Origin: Candidatus Dormiibacterota bacterium
GTDB lineage: Bacteria > Chloroflexota > Dormibacteria > Dormibacterales > Dormibacteraceae
NCBI GenBank assembly: GCA_003169845.1
Contig: PNAG01000028.1
Span: forward strand, 269,490 to 333,489
DNA length: 64,000 nt
Direction: 5' to 3'
Below the pieces are notes generated by a model, which saw only the letters and a program-made list of their open reading frames with translations, was not told the DNA's origin and made no database searches. Below, one piece after another: positions 8,543 through 16,998 of the stretch (position 1 is its first letter; each line of letters begins with the position of its first letter). The position numbers and the translations under genes were made by a program.

Positions 8543-10198
8543 TCAGGCCTTGGTGACGTGCGTCAGCACCGTCAACAGAGAGTTGTTGTAGCTGGTCGGC
8601 AGGGTGTACGGGTTGGCGGCCGATGGCCAACCGATGAAGCGCTTCGTTGAGAACAGACCCCAGCTGCCGCCGTAGTACATCAGAACGATCGGAATCTTGG
8701 TGTACATGACTTGCTCGAGCGTGTAGGTCGCCTGCATCTGTGTCGACGAGTCGGTGGCCGAGGCCAGCGTGGACAGCGCCTGGTCGACCGACGAGTCCTT
8801 GAACCGCTCGAAGTTGTTCGCCGTGGGCGTGTTGACGGGTGTGGCGAAGCTGCTGCTCAGCGCGAGGCTGTAGTCGGTGTAGGGATCACCGCTGCCGCCA
8901 AAGCCGCCGATCGCCGCATCGAACGTCCCAGCTTGGATCGACTGCGAGTACTGCGCGTACTGCGGCAGGTCCAAACTGGCATTGATTCCTACGCTGCCCA
9001 GCTGGTTGACGACCTCCTTGGCCGCCGCCACCCAGTCGCTGAAGTTGCCCGGCATCACGATGGTCATGCTGGCCTGCTTACCGTCCTTGCCGACCAGCTT
9101 TCCGCCTTGCGATGTGTAACCGGCCTGCGTGAAGGCCGCCTGCGCGGCCGACGTGTCCTGCTTGACGTTGCCCTGGTTCGGCAGGCTCGGGTCGAGCCAC
9201 TTATTCAGGTTCGGCAGGATCAACCCCGACATGCTGGCCTGGTCGAGGTAGCCGTTGACCGCCTTCAGGGCGATCGTCGGACGGTCAAGGGCCAGCGACA
9301 GTCCCTTGCGGAAGTTGACATCGCTGTACGGCCGCTTCGTCAGGTTGAGGTACAGGGCGATCGTGCCGCCCGGCGGGAACCAGTACTGGTTATGTGCCGG
9401 GTCCTTGGCGACGTAGGTCGTCTTGACGTCGGGCAGGAAGTTGTAGGACCAGTCGAACTTGCCGCTGACCACGTCGAGCTGGTTGGTGCTCTGGTTGCTG
9501 GCCTGCGCGGGGAACAGCACCTCGGAGGGCGCGATCTTGTCGGCCTGCCAGTAAGTCGGGTTCTTCTTCAGCGAGTACTGGGTCGGCGCGAAGGCGCCCA
9601 GGGTGAATGGGCCGGTCCCCACCGGGTTGATGTTGGGGTCCTTGGTCGGATCAGCCATGTTGGTCCACAGGTGCTCAGGCACGATCTCGGTCTGCGCGAT
9701 GGAGATGGCGAACGGGACGTTGGGGGTAGAGAAATTCAACGTGACGTCGTTGCCGCTGGCGGAGACCGCAGTGATCTGCTGCCAGACCCCCTTGCCGTCC
9801 AGCGCGGGGTACTTCTTGAGCAGGTTGAAGGTGAACACCACATCGGCGGGGGTGAAGTCCTTGCCGTCGCTCCACTTCACGCCTTGCCGGATCGTGTAGA
9901 CGAGCGTCTTCGGGTCGGTGAACTTATATCCCGTGGCGAGAAACGGCGTGTACGTGCCGTCGATCGGGCTCGGGATCTCCAGCGGCTCGTAGATGAGATT
10001 CGTCCCATGCAGCTGGGAGCCCTGGAAGGGGTTGAAGTTCTCGACCAGCGTGGGATTGCCCGAGTCACCCTGGATCGTCAGAGTGCCGCTGCCAGCTGTC
10101 CCGTTGTTGGAGCTGCTTGAACAGCTCACGCCAACAAGGGCAAGCACTGCGGCGGCCGCGCAGATCGTCATCGATTTGGCATGTGAGAGTCGTCTCAT
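8543..10198 (-). CDS. Solute-binding lipoprotein, family 5 (oligopeptide/oligosaccharide type)
   Basis: This 551-residue protein has a lipoprotein signal ending LVGVSC with Cys26 as the likely lipidated residue, followed by a Ser/Asn-rich linker. The body has the family-5 features: an early NFNPFQG segment, VKWSDGKDFTPADVVFTF, and a C-terminal region with many aromatic residues. It would capture ligand outside the membrane and deliver it to the DppB/C pair. The ATG at 10198 overlaps the TGA of the GH39-like gene (ATGA). Family-5 proteins bind peptides, nickel, or oligosaccharides; the flanking glycoside genes favour a sugar ligand here. Confidence 0.88.
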   Translation of the reverse strand: MRRLSHAKSMTICAAAAVLALVGVSCSSSSNNGTAGSGTLTIQGDSGNPTLVENFNPFQGSQLHGTNLIYEPLEIPSPIDGTYTPFLATGYKFTDPKTLVYTIRQGVKWSDGKDFTPADVVFTFNLLKKYPALDGKGVWQQITAVSASGNDVTLNFSTPNVPFAISIAQTEIVPEHLWTNMADPTKDPNINPVGTGPFTLGAFAPTQYSLKKNPTYWQADKIAPSEVLFPAQASNQSTNQLDVVSGKFDWSYNFLPDVKTTYVAKDPAHNQYWFPPGGTIALYLNLTKRPYSDVNFRKGLSLALDRPTIALKAVNGYLDQASMSGLILPNLNKWLDPSLPNQGNVKQDTSAAQAAFTQAGYTSQGGKLVGKDGKQASMTIVMPGNFSDWVAAAKEVVNQLGSVGINASLDLPQYAQYSQSIQAGTFDAAIGGFGGSGDPYTDYSLALSSSFATPVNTPTANNFERFKDSSVDQALSTLASATDSSTQMQATYTLEQVMYTKIPIVLMYYGGSWGLFSTKRFIGWPSAANPYTLPTSYNNSLLTVLTHVTKA

Positions 10199-12123
10199 GG
10201 TTGGTTCTCCTTGTTGTCTACGGTCGGTCGAGGGGGTAGTGCGGGCGAAAGGCGAATCCGAGCCACGCCCGGCATGGGCAATGCGAAGTTGAGCTCAGCC
10301 ACGTGCTGCTGGGCCGAGATGTCCGGCAGACGCTCCTCGTAGAGTTCGTCGTGCGCACGCAGGTGAGCCCAGACGGCCTCATCCGGCCATAGCACCTCGG
10401 GTGGGCATTGCGCCACCACGTTGGAGTGCTGCTCGTCGATTCGGGCCAGCCTCACCTTGTGTGCTGTGTCACCAAGTCCGGTGACGATGAGCCGGACGTT
10501 GCGGTTGAGCCGAGGGTCGCCACCCATCAGTGCGGCGTTGATCGTGCCGTTCCACACAAGCACGTCGACAGTGCCGTCGTCATGGCGGGCGGCCCATGCC
10601 TGCACGAGCACGTCGGCACCGTCTCCTTCGACGTGGCTTTCCAGCACGTGGTCGCCGAGATGCGCCGCGAGGTGTACCGCCCAGTACCGCGGCTTGCGCA
10701 GGTTTCCGACGCTGAGCAGACCGAAGCCGTTGTGGAACAACCGAGGCGGCCGGCCCAGCTCCTCGAAGTGGTCGCTGACCACCCAATACGCCAGCGCATC
10801 AACCCTGCCCTGCACGGCGGCGAATCCGCTGAGCACGAACGGTGCGCCGATCACCCGGTCGTGGATGGGGCCGAAGTGCGTGGAGCCCACGCCCCACTCC
10901 GTCCACCAGATCGAGGCACCGTCGAACCCGTTGTCATACAAGGACGCACGCACGTCCAGCGGAAGGTTGCCGTAGGTGTGCGTGGAGACGAAGTCCAGAG
11001 GTACACCGCCTTTTGCGGCGTGTGCGGCCAGCAACTCGACCCACTCGCCTGCGGCTGTGGACGGGCCGCCCACCCGCAGCCGCGGATCGACGCTCTTGAT
11101 GGCGCGGACCGCCTCGTCGTACAGGCGCAGGTACTCTTCGCGCGTGCCGGACCAGAAGACCACGAGGTTCGGCTCGTTCCATACCTCGAAGGCCCATTTG
11201 GCGACCTCGTCGATCCCGTACCGCTGCACGAGATGAGTGGCGAGCGCGGCGACGAGCTCACGCCACTCTCCCCACTCTGCCGGCGGCGAGATTATGCCTC
11301 GATAGGTGAATACGGTCTGCTCGGGGTCACGGGCCAGAGCCGCCGGCATGAACGACAGCTCGACGACCGGGCGGAGGCCTATGTCGAGCAGCTGGTCATA
11401 AATGGAATCGATCCGATCGAAGTTGTACTGCAACCTTCCGGCTTTATCGCGGTGCACCACGCTGTTGTCGTCATGCAGGATCGCGTGCGCTCGAACTAGA
11501 GTGGCGCCAAGGTCGTCATGGGCATGCCGCAGCGCAGCAGCGAACTCGGCGCTGATCAACTGCTCGTCCCCGCCAAGGCACAGTTGCGAGAGCCGCTCCG
11601 AGCCGACCATGTGCCAGACCCGGCTCAAGCGACCGGTGACCTTCAGCGCGTCGACCCGGACGTCGATGGGTTCCGCCGGACCAGCTAGCGTTCGCGCCGA
11701 GACCGGCTCCGACCACGCCCACGCCGGGTACTCGGCGCCGGCAACCGCGCCGATGCGATAGTGGTAGTCGACGTCTTGGCGCACGCCGGTGTCAGCGAAC
11801 TCGTGAGTGGATACGGCGGGAACGTCGCTGCCTCCGTGGTCGAGGATGCGCGACCTGCCGTTCTGGCCGTCGGTCCGCTCGATCAAGTACCCGACCGCAC
11901 CCGGAACCGGGACCCAACCCAGCCGGATGTGTCCCGCGGCACCCACCGCTCGCACACCGGTCGGTGCAGGCAGCGCCATCCGTCGATCGGCACCGATGGT
12001 GTCTGTGCTCCTGCGGTAGATCCGCCGCTCAAAGTCGGCACGCGCGTCGGATGCGTGCACCTCGTCCGCCTGATCCGCCCCGGTGGCGGTCAGGTCGCGG
12101 TCGGTGCCCACGTGCCTTGTCAT
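10195..12123 (-). CDS. GH39-like glycoside hydrolase with N-terminal fibronectin-III-like domain
   Basis: This 642-residue protein has no signal peptide, so it is probably cytoplasmic. Residues about 52-146 look like a fibronectin-III module. The catalytic domain follows: VWNEPN carries the putative acid/base Glu317 and WWTEWG the putative nucleophile Glu409, matching the GH39 beta-xylosidase clan-A pattern. The C-terminus is a beta-rich domain. I chose the ATG at 12123, preceded by GAGGAG; a longer frame begins at 12165 without a ribosome site. It is the first gene of the leftward operon and overlaps the binding-protein gene by 4 bp. Likely role: hydrolysis of an imported xylo- or gluco-oligosaccharide. 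Exact specificity is unknown. Confidence 0.8.
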   Translation of the reverse strand: MTRHVGTDRDLTATGADQADEVHASDARADFERRIYRRSTDTIGADRRMALPAPTGVRAVGAAGHIRLGWVPVPGAVGYLIERTDGQNGRSRILDHGGSDVPAVSTHEFADTGVRQDVDYHYRIGAVAGAEYPAWAWSEPVSARTLAGPAEPIDVRVDALKVTGRLSRVWHMVGSERLSQLCLGGDEQLISAEFAAALRHAHDDLGATLVRAHAILHDDNSVVHRDKAGRLQYNFDRIDSIYDQLLDIGLRPVVELSFMPAALARDPEQTVFTYRGIISPPAEWGEWRELVAALATHLVQRYGIDEVAKWAFEVWNEPNLVVFWSGTREEYLRLYDEAVRAIKSVDPRLRVGGPSTAAGEWVELLAAHAAKGGVPLDFVSTHTYGNLPLDVRASLYDNGFDGASIWWTEWGVGSTHFGPIHDRVIGAPFVLSGFAAVQGRVDALAYWVVSDHFEELGRPPRLFHNGFGLLSVGNLRKPRYWAVHLAAHLGDHVLESHVEGDGADVLVQAWAARHDDGTVDVLVWNGTINAALMGGDPRLNRNVRLIVTGLGDTAHKVRLARIDEQHSNVVAQCPPEVLWPDEAVWAHLRAHDELYEERLPDISAQQHVAELNFALPMPGVARIRLSPALPPRPTVDNKENQP

Positions 12124-12235
12124 ACCGAGCTCCTCACCGACTTGCACACAGCCCGACGGCGGCAACCGCGCCTACCGCCGAAACCCAACGGAAGCCCAAC
12201 GGGGCAGCATCTCAATGCTCAAGAGTGTCGAGTAA

Positions 12236-12252
12236 GAAAGTCAGTAACTTTC
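12236..12252. promoter_or_regulatory. 17-bp inverted repeat upstream of saccharide operon, possible operator
   Basis: GAAAGT-N5-ACTTTC is a perfect 6-bp inverted repeat about 113 bp upstream of the GH39-like start codon. No regulator gene is adjacent, so assignment as an operator is inference from symmetry and position. Confidence 0.4.
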
Positions 12253-12318
12253 CGGGTCGCGCCGGCCGGCCGATAGTCCATCGGCAGGTCGAGATCATCA
12301 GCCATGAACCCAGGTCAA

Positions 12319-12759
12319 TCACGATGTCGCCGGTTTGGTTCCATGCGGAGCGCTGATGATCCTGATGAACATCACCAGGCCCCAGCCGATCACCGCGTAG
12401 ACGACGATCGCCACGAGGTCCGCAGTCTCAAAGCTGTTTGCGGTCGATCCGCCGTTTCCAAAAATGCCCTGGAAGGGGGCCACCAGCGGTGCACTCACCT
12501 GGTAGATGAAGTTGACGAAGGCCGACTGTCCAGACGCGCCGAACAGCTTGCCCAAGAAGCGAGCGGCGATGAGGATGTCGATGACGCCGACGATGAAACC
12601 GACGACGGCTGCAGCGCGAAAGTTGTAGCGGCCCTTCTCGGTTATCGAAACAGGTGCAGGTGCGGAAGCCTGGACCGGAGCCGATGCGGGGGCATAAGCC
12701 GGTGCGGGCGAAGGAGCCGGTGCGGGCGAAGGAGCCGGAGCCGATTGCTGATCTGCCAT
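12319..12759 (-). CDS. YggT-family membrane protein with Ala/Pro/Ser-rich N-terminus
   Basis: This 146-residue protein starts at an ATG preceded by AGGAGG. Residues about 5-38 are low-complexity Ala/Pro/Ser, encoded in part by an 18-bp DNA tandem repeat. Two hydrophobic blocks follow, with the YggT-like pattern FLGKLFGASGQSAFVNFIY and PLVAPFQGIFG. YggT proteins are small membrane proteins linked to osmotic stress and cell envelope functions; the molecular role is unknown. It stands at the head of a run of small stress-type genes. The low-complexity head is unusual for the family. Confidence 0.8.
   Translation of the reverse strand: MADQQSAPAPSPAPAPSPAPAYAPASAPVQASAPAPVSITEKGRYNFRAAAVVGFIVGVIDILIAARFLGKLFGASGQSAFVNFIYQVSAPLVAPFQGIFGNGGSTANSFETADLVAIVVYAVIGWGLVMFIRIISAPHGTKPATS
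12701..12736. repeat. Tandem 18-bp repeat inside the YggT-like gene
   Basis: Two exact copies of GGTGCGGGCGAAGGAGCC lie head to tail, with partial copies on either side. They encode Ser-Pro-Ala-Pro-type repeats and are likely length-variable by slippage. Confidence 0.85.
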
Positions 12760-13008
12760 TTGCGTAGTTACCTCCTAGTACGCATCGTCCTTGCGGCGGG
12801 CAGCCTCGGGTAGAGGCTAGGGACCCGCATCTTTGTGGCCAGTCGGCCCTTTGTTATCAAGCGCGCGTGAATCACAATGTCGCCGGTAGGCTGCCGGTGA
12901 CGGCGCCGCCGGCTGCTGATAGCCGTTCACGCTGCGGGGCGATGGGTTGAGGGCTGGTCGAGTAACCACCGAGAAGCCAAAGAGCTCCGAGGCCTGACCA
13001 ATGGAGTA

Positions 13009-13494
13009 TCAGCCGCGACCCTTCACCCTGACATCCTCAACAGCCTCTGATGCCTTTTCCACAGTGTGCTTGGTCGGCGATGTTACCGTTTTGGCGGCTT
13101 TCTGGACGCTGCGAAATCCCCCCTTAAGCGCGCCCCGCTGTTTCCCGAAGAAGGAGACGACACGCTGTCGCCGAACCAGCCCATTCTCTGGGTCCAGGAA
13201 ATACACAAGGGCACCACCAAACGCGGTCGAGACGACAATGCCCGTCACTACAGGCACCCAATTCGGGCCATCATCTTCGGCCCAGTCCCTCCGCTCGAGG
13301 CCGCGCTTCATGCGTCGAACCAAAGGTCGCATCGACTCAGCAGCCTGGGACACTCCCCCTCCAACCTCGAGAGCGGTGTCACGATTCTCGCGCCACAGCG
13401 ATTGGATCCGCCTGCGCCGATCCTCGCCTTGTTGAGGATCGAAGAAGTACATCGCCGCCCCACCCAGTGCGGCGCCGATTGTCATTCGATTCAT
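13009..13494 (-). CDS. YtxH-like small membrane protein with duplicated YFxDPxxGxxRR motif
   Basis: This 161-residue protein starts at an ATG with an upstream AGGAGG. Two copies of the same unit are visible: GGAAMYFFDPQQGEDRRRR (11-29) and GGALVYFLDPENGLVRRQR (93-111). Each is a short hydrophobic helix followed by DP, Gly and a basic cluster, so both halves probably sit at the membrane interface. The C-terminal 40 residues are Lys/Ala/Val-rich and may form an amphipathic helix, as in YtxH-like stress proteins. Exact function is unknown. Confidence 0.65.
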   Translation of the reverse strand: MNRMTIGAALGGAAMYFFDPQQGEDRRRRIQSLWRENRDTALEVGGGVSQAAESMRPLVRRMKRGLERRDWAEDDGPNWVPVVTGIVVSTAFGGALVYFLDPENGLVRRQRVVSFFGKQRGALKGGFRSVQKAAKTVTSPTKHTVEKASEAVEDVRVKGRG

Positions 13495-13571
13495 TTGAAC
13501 TTGCCTCCTTTTGTATCCGTCATGCCTTTACGGTCCTAGATGGGCAACCTACGACGCTGGGCGCAGGTAGC

Positions 13572-13655
13572 TCATACCACGCGAAACAAGAAGTGGAGCA
13601 CTAGGTAGAGGAGGATGAGCGCCACCACGATTCCGGCGATGTTCCTGAAACTCAA
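13572..13655 (-). CDS. Very small single-helix membrane peptide (27 aa), tentative
   Basis: A TTG at 13655 overlaps the TGA of the CsbD-like gene (TTGA) and opens a 27-residue peptide with a single helix, AGIVVALILLYLVLHFLF, ending in Arg-Val-Val. Composition resembles the tiny membrane peptides often found beside CsbD genes. The frame is open further upstream, but that part is an out-of-frame reading of csbD. The start is not backed by an independent ribosome site, so coupling to csbD translation is assumed. Confidence 0.4.
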   Translation of the reverse strand: MSFRNIAGIVVALILLYLVLHFLFRVV

Positions 13656-13819
13656 GGCTTCGTCTTCTTCCGAGAGTGCTCCATGTCGTAGGCGACGGCT
13701 TTGGCGGCCTCTTTGACCCTGCCCACCTTCTGGCGGGCTTTGCCTTTGAGTTGAAGTCCCTTGTCGCCGGTGACCTTGCCCTTGATCTCTTCGGTTTTGC
13801 CTCGAACTTTGTCCTGCAT
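13652..13819 (-). CDS. CsbD-like stress protein (55 aa)
   Basis: An ATG at 13819 preceded by GGAGG opens a 55-residue protein reading MQDKVRGKTEEIKGKVTGDK at its start, then KGKARQKVGRVKEAAK. This is the charged, Lys/Gly/Glu-rich pattern of the CsbD family, small proteins induced by general stress in many bacteria. No membrane segment is present. It is short enough to be missed by length-filtered gene calling. It lies between YtxH-like and membrane-peptide genes. Confidence 0.85.
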   Translation of the reverse strand: MQDKVRGKTEEIKGKVTGDKGLQLKGKARQKVGRVKEAAKAVAYDMEHSRKKTKP

Positions 13820-14282
13820 TTCCAACCTCCTTCAGGTTCACCGTGAAACCCGCTCGGACCGCGGGTGAGCCGTTCAAGCCGCAGGGCGATGCGCTTCAGA
13901 GCTCTGTTCAGTTGCCGATTCCAGCGAGAGCAGCAGGCGGATCAGTCGTAATCGTGTTCGAGGTCGCCATGCGTGCCACCGGAGTGCACAATGCAGGGCG
14001 ATTTCCGATCCTGCTGTCTTGACTCCGTGAATGGTGCTTGTGCTTCTCATCGCGATACAACACCTCCTGCTAAGGACGACCCTGGGCGCGGAAGTGACTT
14101 TGGTCGAGTGCTGATGGTCCCACCACTGATGGGTACAAAGCCTTCAGACATGGGGACTAAAGGGACCTTACTTCGGCGCTGGCATGGACTACTCTGGCTA
14201 CGACCCGAAGGGCTTAAGGTGAAGCTGAGAGACGCCAGAAGCACCCCAGGCTCGGTGGGCCAATTTCGAAGGAGGTGCTGAG
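13820..14282. other. Divergent intergenic region (463 bp)
   Basis: This lies between the leftward CsbD-like gene and a rightward small membrane gene, so it should hold both promoters. A possible 36-codon minus-strand frame starts at an ATG near 14052 behind AGGAGGTG, but its product matches nothing I know. No RNA gene or clear terminator was seen. Confidence 0.4.
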
Positions 14283-14441
14283 ATGATCCACTTATTGCTG
14301 GTGATCGCGGCCGTTCTCTTCGTGCTCTGGCTGCTGTTCCACGCCGCTGGTGCATTGGTCAACCTGATCTGGCTGGCAATCATCGTGCTGGTCGTGATCT
14401 GGCTGATCGGTCTGGTCCGCGGCCGCTCCACGACCTCCTGA
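14283..14441 (+). CDS. Small two-helix membrane protein (52 aa, lmo0937/DUF5670-like)
   Basis: An ATG at 14283 follows GAAGGAGGTG with good spacing. The 52-residue product has two hydrophobic helices separated by a short FHAAGALVNLIW turn and ends in a basic/Ser tail. Length and layout match the lmo0937-type small membrane proteins common in stress loci. A strong hairpin lies just downstream. It is too short for most length cut-offs. Confidence 0.7.
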   Translation: MIHLLLVIAAVLFVLWLLFHAAGALVNLIWLAIIVLVVIWLIGLVRGRSTTS

Positions 14442-14461
14442 GCGGCCCCGAGTTGAACCAA

Positions 14462-14488
14462 GGGGCGCCCGCCGGCGCCCCCGTTGTT
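14462..14488 (+). terminator. Rho-independent terminator
   Basis: GGGGCGCC-CGCC-GGCGCCCC forms an 8-bp GC stem directly followed by CGTTGTTT, 20 bp after the stop of the small membrane-protein gene. Confidence 0.75.
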
Positions 14489-15104
14489 TACGGGCTGGGC
14501 GAATCGACCGTGGCCCGATCGTCGGGGAGCTCCACCCTGCTGTTTGAGGCCATGGAGCTGTCAGCCGACTCCCAGCCGCCTCATCGTCCAGGTCGCCGCT
14601 AAACGCCTTCGGCACGACCTTCGAGCTCATCTCCCGATGGTCACCTGGCGGGACCGTTGAAACGCTCCTATCCGGCGCAATGAACCCATCGAGCTGGAAC
14701 AGCGACACCTGGTTGGCGCTGGCGGTGAGCACCGCTTATTCCGTCGTTTTCGCGGGCATTGGCATCCGCTGGTTCCGGCGGGGCGCCCGCTGACCCGTTT
14801 AGGGAGCCAACCGTCGCCTTCGGCGGCACCTTGAACCCCGAGCCGGCTTTGATCACCTGCCGGCCGCCTACAGCGCAATCAGCATCGGCTCTGGCTCGTC
14901 GTGCTGATCTTCCAGCCGACTGCCTCAGCAAGTCTCATGATCTTCCGACGTTTTCGCGGCGGTCTTACAGTCGCGCACGCAATGTCTCTCTCACGTCAGG
15001 GGCGCTGTTCATTCTGCTTGGCCAGAGGAAGCAATCAGAATCGGCACTAGGATGAGCCTGGAGAGACTCGGCGCGGTGAGAGATGATTCGAAGGGAGGAC
15101 CCAC
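14489..15104. other. Low-information intergenic region (about 615 bp)
   Basis: No confident intact gene is visible. A short remnant like the C-terminus of an ABC-2 permease is listed separately. The last bases carry GGGAGG, the ribosome site of the next gene. Confidence 0.5.
14680..14793 (+). pseudogene. Possible ABC-2-type permease C-terminal remnant
   Basis: A 37-codon frame contains a hydrophobic stretch TWLALAVSTAYSVVFAGIGI followed by RWFRRGAR and a stop. This resembles the last helix and basic tail of ABC-2 permeases. Nothing upstream in this frame looks like the rest of such a protein. It could equally be chance in GC-rich DNA. Confidence 0.25.
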
Positions 15105-15629
15105 GTGACAAGTCGTGATCTGCTGATTGACGCGTTCGGCCGGATTCCCGACCTGGTGCACGGTGTCATCGATGGCATGACTCCCGACCAGTTGACTTAT
15201 CGCCTCGACAGCGAAGCGAACTCGATCGCATGGTTGGTGTGGCATCTGAGCAGGATTGCCGACGATCATGTCGCCGATGTCTCGGGCCTTCCTCAAGTCT
15301 GGACGTCAGCTGGCTGGGCGCAACGGTGGGGCCTGCCATTTGACCCGGCAGAGACCGGCTACGGACACACCGCCGTGCAGGTCGCCGAGGTCACCGGGGA
15401 GGCCGAAATGCTCCGCGGCTACTTCGACGCCGTACATGAGGCGACGATTCGGTTCGTTCGCACTGTGACCGACTCCGACCTCGATCGAATCGTCGATGAG
15501 CGGTGGGACCCCCCCGTGACCCTGGGCACACGACTCGTAAGCGTGGTCGGCCACAACTTTGAGCAGGCCGCTCAGGCTGCTTATGTCCGCGGCATCCTAG
15601 AGCGCAAAGAACACCACTCGACCAGATGA
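15105..15629 (+). CDS. DinB / DUF664-type four-helix protein
   Basis: This 174-residue protein starts at a GTG preceded by AGGGAGG. The segment SIAWLVWHLSRIADDH, a middle helix, and a late VVGHNFEQAAQAAYVRG carry the spaced His residues expected of the DinB/YfiT superfamily metal site. Relatives include thiol-dependent (mycothiol or bacillithiol) transferases and maleylpyruvate isomerase N-terminal domains. It stands alone with a gene-poor stretch upstream. Substrate is not predictable. Confidence 0.75.
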   Translation: MTSRDLLIDAFGRIPDLVHGVIDGMTPDQLTYRLDSEANSIAWLVWHLSRIADDHVADVSGLPQVWTSAGWAQRWGLPFDPAETGYGHTAVQVAEVTGEAEMLRGYFDAVHEATIRFVRTVTDSDLDRIVDERWDPPVTLGTRLVSVVGHNFEQAAQAAYVRGILERKEHHSTR

Positions 15630-15669
15630 CCCTGCCGATCGCGTAACGGGCGCCGGTTCCAGCTTCACA

Positions 15670-16533
15670 TCACCTCGCATGCGCACCCAAGCCCACCAGC
15701 GTTTCCAGGATCCCCCAGAGCTCTCTTGCCAACGTCGGATCGTCGGCGATCGGGTTCGACGGCGCTTGGCTCTGCTTTGCGAAATAGCCTCCGCTGACGC
15801 CAGCTACCTCGGGCGAAAGCGCGAGGTAGACGGATGTCTTTGCTCCCTCCTCCGGGCTGATCATGAACGGCCTCATGAGCCTCCAGCTCATGCCCACCGG
15901 CCCACCGAGTTTGCCGAGGTTGCTCGCGACAAAACCTGGATGGACCGCGTTGACGGTGATCTCGGTCCCTTGCAAACGCCGCGCCAACTCTTTCGTCACC
16001 ATCAAGAGCGCAAGCTTGGATTGGCCGTAGGCCCGGGTCATTCCGTAACGCCGCTCCTCGAATTGAAGGTCGTCCATGTCGAGCGACGCCGATGCGTGCA
16101 TGGCCGAGCAGACGTTCACGATGCGCGAGGGGGCACTCTGGCGCAGGCGCTCGAGCAGGAGTTCCGTCAACAGGAAAGGAGCCACCACGTTGACGGCGAA
16201 GGTCATCTCGATACCATCCGTGGAGAGACGGCGGTGCGGCTGGAACACACCGGCATCGTTGATCAGGATGTCCAGACCTTCGTGAGTCGCCTGGAACCTC
16301 TTGGCCAAGCCTCGAATCGAGTCGAGCGACGCCAGATCGGCCTGCATCACCTCCAGTTGACTGGATCCCGTTTCGCGGCTGATGGCGGCGCGCGCAAAGT
16401 CCCCACGCTGGGGATCACGACTCACTATCACGACCCGCGCGCCGGCCTTCGCCAGAGCCTTCGCGGTAGCAAATCCAATCCCGCTTGTGGCCCCGGTGAT
16501 CAGGACGACGGGGTCCCGCCTATCCGCAGTCAT
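15670..16533 (-). CDS. Short-chain dehydrogenase/reductase (retinol-dehydrogenase-like)
   Basis: This 287-residue classical SDR has the nucleotide motif TGATSGIG near residue 14 and NDAG (usually NNAG). The catalytic Ser lies in the VCSAMH region and the catalytic pair in YGQSK. The C-terminus has a SPEEGAKTSVYLALSPE segment typical of WW-domain-oxidoreductase/retinol-dehydrogenase-like SDRs. I prefer the ATG at 16533 over a longer frame from 16563, since homologues begin close to the TGATSGIG motif. It would oxidise or reduce an alcohol/carbonyl with NAD(P). It lies downstream of DUF779 and an aldehyde dehydrogenase but is separated by about 86 bp. Confidence 0.85.
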   Translation of the reverse strand: MTADRRDPVVLITGATSGIGFATAKALAKAGARVVIVSRDPQRGDFARAAISRETGSSQLEVMQADLASLDSIRGLAKRFQATHEGLDILINDAGVFQPHRRLSTDGIEMTFAVNVVAPFLLTELLLERLRQSAPSRIVNVCSAMHASASLDMDDLQFEERRYGMTRAYGQSKLALLMVTKELARRLQGTEITVNAVHPGFVASNLGKLGGPVGMSWRLMRPFMISPEEGAKTSVYLALSPEVAGVSGGYFAKQSQAPSNPIADDPTLARELWGILETLVGLGAHAR

Positions 16534-16619
16534 GTGCGAGCACCCTTGACACCCGCCCCGCAATCGTGCAGGTGAGTCTCAGATCCTGGTCGGCCATCAC
16601 CCGTGTGCTCTCCTCACGC

Positions 16620-16994
16620 TCATATCCGAGAAGGGCCCCCGCTCGGAGCACACACGTAGCTCGGCGAGCGAACGATGAAATGGCCGCCGCCCAGTGTTCC
16701 TAGCGAGAAGCCTTCCGGGGTGCCAGCCTCGACGTCCAGTTCGAGCTGGGGGTGTCCCCAAGCCGCATCCTGGCCGGCGGCGAGCCAGAAATCACAGCCC
16801 TCAACCTGCCCCAGCAGCAGGTCGGCTGGACCCGTGATCAATTCGCCCGCTTGAAGGCAGATCGGGAGACTGCCATCGCAACAGCCGCCCGACATGAAGA
16901 ACATCAGGCGGCCGCTGGCGGCCTGGAGGGCGCGAATCGCCTCCAGAGCCGCCTTCGTCGCCACCACTCTTTGGATGGCGTTGGCATCGGTCAT
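16620..16994 (-). CDS. DUF779 family protein
   Basis: This 124-residue protein has FMSGGCCDGSLPIC, with clustered Cys residues, and a later GCDFWLAAGQ segment, both characteristic of DUF779. The ATG lies 4 bp after the stop of the aldehyde dehydrogenase gene. DUF779 genes are repeatedly found next to acetaldehyde dehydrogenase genes; their molecular role is not established. The Cys cluster suggests a metal or redox role, which is inference. Confidence 0.85.
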   Translation of the reverse strand: MTDANAIQRVVATKAALEAIRALQAASGRLMFFMSGGCCDGSLPICLQAGELITGPADLLLGQVEGCDFWLAAGQDAAWGHPQLELDVEAGTPEGFSLGTLGGGHFIVRSPSYVCAPSGGPSRI

Positions 16995-16998
16995 CGGT

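Noticed and set aside
8711-10120. Long plus-strand frame opposite the binding-protein gene
   Set aside because: Antisense shadow of a clear lipoprotein gene.
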